Positions 42,434 through 49,642 of a DNA stretch of 53,801 nucleotides are shown piece by piece. The number at the start of each line of letters is the position of its first letter. Positions within the stretch are counted from its first letter, which is position 1. The stretch covers positions 1 to 53,801 of the forward strand of contig JAFGRT010000030.1 in NCBI GenBank assembly GCA_016935015.1, read 5' to 3'. This DNA comes from Acidobacteriota bacterium. GTDB lineage: Bacteria; Acidobacteriota; JAAYUB01. The position numbers and the translations under genes are program-made. The notes beneath the pieces are model-generated. The model saw nothing but the letters and a program-made list of their open reading frames with translations, made no database searches and was not told the DNA's origin.

Positions 42434-42700
42434 ATGCTGAAACGAGAGCTGGAGGTCCGGAATCCCCTGGGATTGCATGCCCGGGCCGCGGCGCGGCTGG
42501 TGGATCTGACCAGTGGTTTCCGTTCACGCATCGTGTTTGCCCGCCCCGGGCGCAATGAGCAGGTGGACGGGAAATCCATCCTGGGAATTCTCATGATGGC
42601 CGCTTCGCAAGGGGCCCGCTTGTGGGTGCGGGTGGAAGGTCCGGATGAGGAGCAGGCACTCGCCGCCATCGAGGCCATGTTCGCCAGCGATTTCAAGTAA
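42434..42700 (+). CDS. ptsH: Phosphocarrier protein HPr
   Basis: An 88-residue HPr with both phosphorylation sites: H15 in NPLGLHARAAARLV (from EI) and S48 in VDGKSILGILMMAAS (the site equivalent to Ser46 for HprK). The protein accepts phosphate from EI and gives it to EIIA. EI begins one base after the HPr stop codon. Confidence 0.95.
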   Translation: MLKRELEVRNPLGLHARAAARLVDLTSGFRSRIVFARPGRNEQVDGKSILGILMMAASQGARLWVRVEGPDEEQALAAIEAMFASDFK

Positions 42701-42701
42701 A

Positions 42702-44507
42702 ATGACAATGAAGACGCTGAAAGGTTACGGAGTATCGCCCGGTCTCACGATGGGACAGGTCCTGAAGGTCGAACAGGGACTGCCGCCCGTCTACAAGTTC
42801 CGCATCGCCGATGACGCGGTGCTGCAGCGGGAACTGCTGCGTTTTGACGAAGCCATCGCCCGGACCACCCGTGAACTCCGTGCCTTCCAGCACAAGCTCG
42901 AGGAAAAACTGGGCCGGGACCATTCCCTGATGATCCAGGCCCATATCATGATCCTCCAGGATCACCATTTTTCCGGCGCCATCCGGGACTATATCCACAG
43001 CGAGCGGGTCAATGCCGAATGGGCGGTCACCGTCATTAACGAGCGGATCCGTGAAGCCTACCAAAAACTGCAGGATCCCTATCTGCAGGACAAGATTTTC
43101 GATATCCAGGACATCGCCGCCCGCTTGCTGAACAACATCGCCGGCTGGCAGGAAAATCATGCGCCGGAACACTATGAGAATATCATCCTCGTTAGTTCCG
43201 AAGTGAACCTTTCGCTGCTCGGGCTGATGGATTTCAGTCACCTGAAGGGTTTCGCCGTGGATTCCGGCGGCTGGACCTCCCATACCAGCATCATTGCCCG
43301 GTCGCTGGAAATTCCGGCGGTCATTCACCTGAAAAACATCACCGCCCTGGTACATACGGGCGATCTGGTGTTGCTGGACGGCACCAGCGGCACGGTGCAT
43401 ATCGATCCGGATGAGGCGATGGTGGCCGAATTCCACCAGCAGTCCCAGGCCGAGGTTTCCGCGGTGACGGAGTCGGGACCCTACTGCCTGCTCCGCGAAG
43501 TCGAGTCGGAACCGGCGGCCAAGGTGGACAAGGCCTTGCGGGATTTACGGATTTATCTGAACTCGGAGATGCCCCTCGAGCTGCGCCAATACCAGCGTTT
43601 CGGTGTATCGGGCATTGGTTTGTTCCGGTCGGAGTTCGTCTTTCTACGTAAGCCCACGGAGAAGATGGCCCTGGAAGATCATCTGGAGGTCTACCGCCAG
43701 CTGGCCGAGGCGGCCTATCCGGGGACCGTCAATATCCGCACGTTGGACCTGGGTGCCGACAAATTTCCGGAATCCTTGGGCCGGCATCCGGAGGTGAATC
43801 CCGCCCTGGGTCTGCGGGGCATCCGTCTGAGCCTGGAGTTGCGCGGGCTGTTTCGCGAGCAGCTCAAGGCCATCGTGCTGGCCAATACCCGGAACAATCT
43901 CCAGGTCACCATCCCTTTCGTCTCCAGCCTGGATGAAATTCTGGCCGTCAAGGCTCTTCTGCGGGAAGTCAGCCGGGAAGTGACCGGCCGGGATGAGATC
44001 GCGCTGCCTCTGGGCGCGATGCTGGAAATCCCGAGTACGTTTTTTCTGGTCGACTTGCTGGCGCGGGAGGTGGATTTTTTTGCCTTGGGATCCAACGATC
44101 TGGTCCAGTATACCCTGGCCCGGGACCGCAACAACATGCCCCACTGGTCACCGTTCGATTCAGCCCAGCCGGGAGTACTCGGCGGGCTGGAGCTGTTGCG
44201 CCGCAAGACGGCCGAGCACAAGAAGGAGATCATCTGTTGCGGCGAGATGGCGTCGCATCCTTTTTTTGTGCTGATCTTGCTGGCGCTGGGCTACCGAAGT
44301 CTGAGCATCAATCCGGCCATGTTGCCTCTCATCCGCTATATCACCCGGGCCGTGGACGGCAAGAGCCTGCGCCGCTTTTACCAGCAGCTGTCGGCGCTGC
44401 ACACCTTGCCGGAAATCGAGGATTTCTTTCTGCATCAGCTGGGGAATTGTTTCCCGGAGCCCCTCGTCAAAACCCTCCTGCATGTCTACCGCGCTGAAAT
44501 GGACTGA
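42702..44507 (+). CDS. ptsI: PTS enzyme I
   Basis: A 601-residue PEP-protein phosphotransferase. The swivelling domain has phospho-His H194 in SGGWTSHTSIIARSLEIPA. The PEP-binding barrel has GIGLFRSEFVFL, NIRTLDLGADKFPE, LGLRGIRLSL, FALGSNDLVQYTLARDRNN and the acid Cys C513 in IICCGEMASHP. Everything needed for catalysis is present. The ATG at 42702 starts 1 base after HPr; a second ATG lies two codons on. Lacking sugar permeases nearby, the set EI-HPr-EIIA-HprK looks like a regulatory cascade next to rpoN, as in PTS-Ntr systems. Confidence 0.95.
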   Translation: MTMKTLKGYGVSPGLTMGQVLKVEQGLPPVYKFRIADDAVLQRELLRFDEAIARTTRELRAFQHKLEEKLGRDHSLMIQAHIMILQDHHFSGAIRDYIHSERVNAEWAVTVINERIREAYQKLQDPYLQDKIFDIQDIAARLLNNIAGWQENHAPEHYENIILVSSEVNLSLLGLMDFSHLKGFAVDSGGWTSHTSIIARSLEIPAVIHLKNITALVHTGDLVLLDGTSGTVHIDPDEAMVAEFHQQSQAEVSAVTESGPYCLLREVESEPAAKVDKALRDLRIYLNSEMPLELRQYQRFGVSGIGLFRSEFVFLRKPTEKMALEDHLEVYRQLAEAAYPGTVNIRTLDLGADKFPESLGRHPEVNPALGLRGIRLSLELRGLFREQLKAIVLANTRNNLQVTIPFVSSLDEILAVKALLREVSREVTGRDEIALPLGAMLEIPSTFFLVDLLAREVDFFALGSNDLVQYTLARDRNNMPHWSPFDSAQPGVLGGLELLRRKTAEHKKEIICCGEMASHPFFVLILLALGYRSLSINPAMLPLIRYITRAVDGKSLRRFYQQLSALHTLPEIEDFFLHQLGNCFPEPLVKTLLHVYRAEMD

Positions 44508-44638
44508 TCTTCCCCTCGGTCGGGCGTCGGACTCCACACCGAAAGGCATCTGCCGATGGTGAATCGGGCCTAAACTTGACTGCATCCAACAACTATCGTT
44601 CTCTTCAAGAGCAGAATACCTATATGGAGTGTGCCCAA

Positions 44639-46933
44639 ATGTTACATAAACATGCGGTGGCCGCGGCGCTGATCGCCATGGCTATGAGTTTCATCGGCCT
44701 GGCCCAGGCGCCCACCGGCGGCCTCACCGGCACGGTGGTAACGCCTGATGGGCTGGGACTGCCTGGCGTAACCATCCGGGTGACCGGCGTCGATGGTGAC
44801 ATTCGCCAGCAGTATGTCAGCGGAGAACAGGGTGTGTTCCGAGTGACGAGACTGCCGGCCGGTTATTACCAGCTGACACTGGAACTGGCCGGTTACCAGC
44901 GCACGGTGCAGGAGAACGTGCTGGTCCAGCCTGACCGGGTCCAGACGGTGGAGCTTACCCTCGACTGGCTGGCCTTCACCCACACGGTCGAGGTCATTGG
45001 CACGGTGCCGCGGGCCGAGCTGACCGGTTCGCAGTTGCGGGAGACAGCCGCCCGGGACGTGGGTGAAGCCGTTACCCGCCTGGCCGGTCTGAGTATGGTC
45101 CGCAAGGGTGGGATCGCCGCCGACATCGTCCTGCGCGGCTACCAGGGCGACAATCTGAACGTGCTCATCGACGGCGTGCGTGTCCAGGGCGCCTGCCCCA
45201 ACAACATGGATCCCTGCGCCTTTCATGTGGACCTGGCCGAAGTGGAACGGGTGGAGGTGGCCGCCGGTCCCTTTGACCTCAAAAACGCCGGCAGTCTGGG
45301 TGGTGCGGTGAACATCGTCACCCGGCGACCTGACGAAGGATTCCATGCCGGGCTCAACATGGCCGTGGGCTCGTTCGGCTACGTCAATCCATCGGCCAAC
45401 GTCGCTTACGGTAGTGAGCGAATTTCCACCCATGCCGGTTTTTCTTACCGCCGCTCCGACCCTTACGAGGACGGCGACGGACGGCGGTTTACCGACGATG
45501 CCGGTTACCGGGACGACCGGAAAGACAGTGACGCCTTCCGCGTGACCACAGGTTGGTTTGGCCTTTCGGTCCGACCGGCGGCCGGCCACCGGGCCTGGCT
45601 GACCTACTCCCGGCAGGAGGCCGACCATGTCCTCTATCCCTATCTGCAGATGGACGGCATCTACGACAACACCCACCGGTTGCAGTTCGGATACGAGCAC
45701 GATGGTTTGGGTCAGGGCTGGCAAGGCCTGCGATTCAGCGGTTTCTTCACCGAAGTGGATCACTGGATGACCAACGAATTCCGCACTTCGGCCGCGGGCG
45801 CGCCGCGGGAGTACTCCATGGGCTCGGCCGCCGACACCCGCTATTTCGGCGGCCGGGGCGAGCTGGAACTGGCGCACTACACCTTCGGCCTGGAGGCCAC
45901 CCGTCGCAACTGGAACATGGAGACCATAATGTCCGGCATGATGTACATGCCCCAGTACGCCATTCCCGACGTGGACAATATCGGTGTGGGCGTGTATGTT
46001 TCCGGGCGTCGGGCCTTGACGGACCGTCTCCTGCTGGAATTCGGCGCCCGGCTGGATCACAGCCGGAGCGACGCCGATCCGGAGAGGGCCAACACCGATC
46101 TGTACTACGCCTACCAGGATACACGGCGAACGGAAACGGACGCCACCTATCCCACCGGAAACGTTCATCTGATATTCCAGCTGACGCCGGAACTGGAGCT
46201 CGAGGGCGGGATCGGAACCACGGCGCGATACCCGGATCCACGTGAGCTCTATTTCGGACTGCGCCGCATGGGCGGCGACTGGGTGGGCAATCCTGAACTC
46301 GATCCCAGCCGCAACCTGGGCGTCACGGCCGGCGTCCACTGGCAGCGCTCGGGTTTTTCCCTGAAGGCGGATGTCTATCGCGATGAAGTCTACGGTTACA
46401 TCACGCCCTACAATCAGCTTCGGCAAAGCATGGTGCCCGGCGTCATGAACACCCGGGCCCGCAGCTACACCAACGTGGACGCCCGCCTGTGGGGCGGCGA
46501 GGCCGAGGCCTCTCTTGTGCTGGGCAGCCGCTGGTATCTTACGGGGAGTCTGACTGCCGTGTATGGCGCCAAGGATCCCATCGCTGCGCTGGGCATCCAG
46601 TCCGTTTACCTGGCCGAAATTCCTCCCCTGTCGTCCCGCTTGGCGGCGCGATATGACACCGGCCGTTTCTTCGGTGAACTGGAAGGCCGCTTCTACGGCC
46701 GCCAGGACCGGGTGGATACGGACCTGCAGGAAGAGCCGACCCCCGGCTACGGCCTGGCCAATGCCCGTTTCGGGTTCAACTACCATTCTTTCCAGGCCTC
46801 CGTCAGCGTGAACAATTTGTTTGACCGCTACTTTATTAGTCACCTGTCCTATCAGCGGGATCCATTCCGGAGCGGCGCCCGTGTCGCCGAACCGGGCCGC
46901 AATCTGACCCTCAACCTGGCGTACCGGTTCTGA
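44639..46933 (+). CDS. TonB-dependent outer-membrane receptor, OprC/NosA-like (possible copper uptake)
   Basis: A 764-residue outer-membrane receptor. It has a signal peptide (residues 1-24), a carboxypeptidase-regulatory-like beta-sandwich (GGLTGTVVTPDGLGLPGVTI to about residue 105), a plug domain (VEVIGTVPRAE to about residue 240; NIVTRRP at its end) and a 22-strand barrel ending in YRF. The plug has CPNNM (C186-x-x-x-M190), and a barrel loop has HWM (H375-x-M377). This pair matches the CxxxM-HxM copper site described for Pseudomonas OprC. DPC, just after, adds a second Cys. The ATG at 44639 is chosen over upstream in-frame codons since GGAG lies 10 bases before it and the signal peptide begins there. 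TonB is encoded at 3761-4522. Confidence 0.87.
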   Translation: MLHKHAVAAALIAMAMSFIGLAQAPTGGLTGTVVTPDGLGLPGVTIRVTGVDGDIRQQYVSGEQGVFRVTRLPAGYYQLTLELAGYQRTVQENVLVQPDRVQTVELTLDWLAFTHTVEVIGTVPRAELTGSQLRETAARDVGEAVTRLAGLSMVRKGGIAADIVLRGYQGDNLNVLIDGVRVQGACPNNMDPCAFHVDLAEVERVEVAAGPFDLKNAGSLGGAVNIVTRRPDEGFHAGLNMAVGSFGYVNPSANVAYGSERISTHAGFSYRRSDPYEDGDGRRFTDDAGYRDDRKDSDAFRVTTGWFGLSVRPAAGHRAWLTYSRQEADHVLYPYLQMDGIYDNTHRLQFGYEHDGLGQGWQGLRFSGFFTEVDHWMTNEFRTSAAGAPREYSMGSAADTRYFGGRGELELAHYTFGLEATRRNWNMETIMSGMMYMPQYAIPDVDNIGVGVYVSGRRALTDRLLLEFGARLDHSRSDADPERANTDLYYAYQDTRRTETDATYPTGNVHLIFQLTPELELEGGIGTTARYPDPRELYFGLRRMGGDWVGNPELDPSRNLGVTAGVHWQRSGFSLKADVYRDEVYGYITPYNQLRQSMVPGVMNTRARSYTNVDARLWGGEAEASLVLGSRWYLTGSLTAVYGAKDPIAALGIQSVYLAEIPPLSSRLAARYDTGRFFGELEGRFYGRQDRVDTDLQEEPTPGYGLANARFGFNYHSFQASVSVNNLFDRYFISHLSYQRDPFRSGARVAEPGRNLTLNLAYRF

Positions 46934-47214
46934 GATCCTCCCGTACCGACGCCGGGCAGTGATTTTTCCTGATGGCCATATCTCCGGCCGATGACCAGCC
47001 TCATGAGGTGTTCGAAATCCGCCATTTCCGGGATGCGTCCTGCTGCGTCGTCTCCCCGTCGGTGTGAAAAACCGGAGGCGTGTCGTGCCCATGAGGAGCG
47101 AGACACGACGGCAGTGGCCATCTGAGCGGCTGATGATACGGGGGCTCCGGCAATGCCTGAAACCGGGTCTGATTTCAGCCGTACAATTTGAGTATCCGAA
47201 CTGTCTTGAGGGGC

Positions 47215-48042
47215 ATGGTGAAAAAAGTCGGCTGGTTTTGGCTGTTGTTCGCCGCGGGGATGCTGGTCTTTTTCGTGGGCGGTTACTGGACGGGATTGCC
47301 CGCCGGCCCCCGCCTGGCCGTAAAGGTCGGCATGCCGGCGGTCCTGCTCGTCAGCACGCTGATCCTGCGGCGGAGGGAAACCTTGCGACCAAGGTATCGG
47401 GTGTCCCTGGCGTTCCTGGCGGCATCGGGCGCCCTGTTGGCCGGCTGGCTGGTCAGTGATCCCCTGCTCCGGCTCACCGGCCTGTCGGCCAACTCGGTGC
47501 CAGGCGTGGCCGTGGCCAAGTGCGCCGACGCCCTGCCCATCGTTGTGGCGGCTTTTTTAATCGCCCGCTGGGGCGGATTGACCCGCCGGGATATGTATCT
47601 GCAGCGGGGCAATCTATGGGTGTGGCTGACGGTGGGCCTGATTTCGTTCGCCGGCTTCACGGTCTTCTTCCTGGTCCAGGCCCAAGACCAGAACATCGGT
47701 ACGGATCGGTTGCTGGCCCTGGCCCCTTGGACGCTCCTCTTCATCTTCGCCAACGCCTTCATGGAGGAATTCCATTTCCGCGGCCTGCTGCTGCGGCCGT
47801 TTGCCGATCTCATCGGCCGTTTCCCGGCCAACCTCTGTATCGCCCTTTTCTTCACCCTGGGGCACGCGCCGGTGCAATACACCCCCGATATCGTTCCGTT
47901 TTTAGCCGTCCTTTTTCTGCTGGCCCTGGCCTGGGGCTATCTCATCCAGAAAACCGAGGCGCTGTGGGGCGCCGTTCTGTTCCACGCCGGCGCCGATTTG
48001 CTAATCATTATCGGCATTTACCAGACCTATGGCGTAAACTGA
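47215..48042 (+). CDS. CPBP-family intramembrane metalloprotease
   Basis: A 275-residue membrane protein with about eight helices and the CPBP (CAAX protease / bacteriocin-processing) signatures: EEFHFRG with E184, E185 and R189, then FFTLGHAP, and VLFHAGAD near the C-terminus. These supply the Glu and His residues of the glutamic-type active site. Bacterial members process peptides or act in protein quality control; no substrate is evident. The ATG at 47215 is preferred to a TTG at 47188, which overlaps a possible -10 TACAAT (47182-47187). It follows the receptor gene by 281 bases in which I saw nothing else. Confidence 0.83.
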   Translation: MVKKVGWFWLLFAAGMLVFFVGGYWTGLPAGPRLAVKVGMPAVLLVSTLILRRRETLRPRYRVSLAFLAASGALLAGWLVSDPLLRLTGLSANSVPGVAVAKCADALPIVVAAFLIARWGGLTRRDMYLQRGNLWVWLTVGLISFAGFTVFFLVQAQDQNIGTDRLLALAPWTLLFIFANAFMEEFHFRGLLLRPFADLIGRFPANLCIALFFTLGHAPVQYTPDIVPFLAVLFLLALAWGYLIQKTEALWGAVLFHAGADLLIIIGIYQTYGVN

Positions 48043-48140
48043 TCCGGAACCCCCATGCCCGTCTGTTTGTCTCTGTGAAGAGTCAGGATAATCCAATTAA
48101 TTAAAGGCTGTTCACTCTCGGTGAAATAGTAAAACAGCAG

Positions 48141-48170
48141 TTGACATTGCCGGGCGGAAAGGTGTAACCT
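48141..48170 (+). promoter_or_regulatory. Possible promoter of the flotillin-like gene
   Basis: TTGACA (48141-48146) is a perfect -35. TAACCT (48165-48170) at 18 bases is a modest -10. A small dyad TTCAC-N5-GTGAA sits just upstream at 48111-48125. Confidence 0.45.
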
Positions 48171-48238
48171 TCCAGTTTCAAATCAGTTTTGGCGGCTGGA
48201 AGGCCAGCCATGACAACATCGTGAAGGAGAGTGTCACC

Positions 48239-49612
48239 GTGGATCCCATTCTGATCATCATTATTGTTGCCGTGGTGCTCATCGCGGCGTTTTTCGTTCT
48301 CCTGCTTCGAAATTACAAGAGCTGCGGCCCCAATGAGGCCCTTATCATCTCGGGCGGCCGCAAGCGTCCCATCACCCTGCCTGACGGCACGGTGCGGGAG
48401 ATCGGCTACCGGTATCGCATCGGCGGCGGCACCCTGGTCCGGCCGTTCATGGAAAGCACCCAGATCCTGCCGCTGGAAATCATTCCCATGGATTTCAACA
48501 TCGAGGACGCCATCTCTACCAACGGGATCCGTTGCACGGTGCGCGGCACGGCCGAGGTCAAGATCGCCGGCGATGAGCCGGCCATCTACCTGGCGGCGGA
48601 GCAGTTCCTGGGCAAATCCCTGACGGACATCCGCGACGTGGCCCTGCGCTCGCTGGAAGGTTCCTGCCGGGCCCTCATCGGTACCATGAACCTCGAGTCC
48701 CTCAACAAAAACCGCAAACAGTTCACCGCCAAAGTGTTCGAGGATGTGGAGTCCTATTTCACCAACATGGGCGTTCGGCTGCTTTCGTTCAACCTGAAGG
48801 AGATCACCGATCCGTCCGGCTACCTGGCGGCGTTGGGAAAACCGCGCATTGTGGAAGCCCAGCGGGACGCCGAGGTGGCCGAAGCCGAGGCGGCGCGCGA
48901 CGCCATCATCAAGTCGGCCCAGGCCAAAAAAGAGGGCGACATCGCCAAGTTGTCCGCCGAGACCGAAGTCGCCCAGGCCACCCATTCTCTGCAGATGCGG
49001 AAAGCCGAACTGCAGGCGGAACTCAGCATCAAGAAGGCTGACGCTGATTTCTCCTACGAGCTGGAACGGCATAAGATCAACCAGATCCTCAAGGCCGAGG
49101 AAGCCAAGGTCAAGCTCATCGAGAAGGATTCCTCCATCGCTCTGGAAACGAAAGAAATCGAGCGAGCCGAGCAGGAGCTGATGGCCAAGGTCCGCAAGCC
49201 GGCCGATGCCGAAAAGTATCGGTTGCAAGCCGAGGCCGAGGGTATGGCCGCCGCCAAGCGGGCCCAGGCCGTGGCCGAGGCCGATGCCCTGACCAAGGTC
49301 GGGCAGGCCGAAGCCGACGCTCTCAAGAAAAAGGCCGAGGCCTGGAACGCTTTCTCCGAACCGGCGCTGCTGCAGCTGGTGTTCGAGAAGCTGCCCGATC
49401 TGGCCAGGGAGATGGCCGCGCCGCTGGCCAAGGTGGACAAGATCGTCATGGTCTCCAGCGACGGCAAGATGGGCTCCGCCAAAATCACCGGCGAGGTAGC
49501 CTCCATGCTGAGCCAGCTGCCGGCGGTGGTCAAGGATCTGTCGGGTTTCGATATGCAGGCCTGGCTCCAGAAACTGGCGGATAAATCCAGCCCGGGAACC
49601 GAATCGAAGTGA
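48239..49612 (+). CDS. Flotillin-like SPFH/band 7 membrane protein
   Basis: A 457-residue protein with one N-terminal membrane helix (ILIIIIVAVVLIAAFFVLLL), an SPFH domain (residues about 25-210: CGPNEALIISGGRKRP, MDFNIEDAISTNGIRCTVRGTAEVKI), and a long Ala/Glu/Lys-rich coiled coil (residues 210-375) typical of flotillins. The C-terminal 80 residues are helical. Flotillins oligomerise at membrane microdomains and affect fluidity and signalling complexes. The GTG at 48239 is favoured because AAGGAG stands 9 bases before it; an upstream in-frame GTG at 48221 overlaps that ribosome site. The aminotransferase fusion gene follows after 30 bases. Confidence 0.9.
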   Translation: MDPILIIIIVAVVLIAAFFVLLLRNYKSCGPNEALIISGGRKRPITLPDGTVREIGYRYRIGGGTLVRPFMESTQILPLEIIPMDFNIEDAISTNGIRCTVRGTAEVKIAGDEPAIYLAAEQFLGKSLTDIRDVALRSLEGSCRALIGTMNLESLNKNRKQFTAKVFEDVESYFTNMGVRLLSFNLKEITDPSGYLAALGKPRIVEAQRDAEVAEAEAARDAIIKSAQAKKEGDIAKLSAETEVAQATHSLQMRKAELQAELSIKKADADFSYELERHKINQILKAEEAKVKLIEKDSSIALETKEIERAEQELMAKVRKPADAEKYRLQAEAEGMAAAKRAQAVAEADALTKVGQAEADALKKKAEAWNAFSEPALLQLVFEKLPDLAREMAAPLAKVDKIVMVSSDGKMGSAKITGEVASMLSQLPAVVKDLSGFDMQAWLQKLADKSSPGTESK

Positions 49613-49642
49613 GCCGGCGCGGCGCTCCTAGAGGAATAAACC

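Noticed and set aside
46829-46840. TACTTTATTAGT in the receptor gene as a repeat copy
   Set aside because: The half-sites and spacing differ from TACTA-N6-TAGTA.
44642-47092. An 816-codon minus-strand frame opposite the TonB-dependent receptor
   Set aside because: The plus-strand receptor has a signal peptide, plug and barrel motifs. The antisense frame is an artefact of codon bias.
48111-48125. TTCAC-N5-GTGAA dyad before the flotillin promoter
   Set aside because: Arms of only 5 bp with no second copy or link to a regulator; chance is likely.
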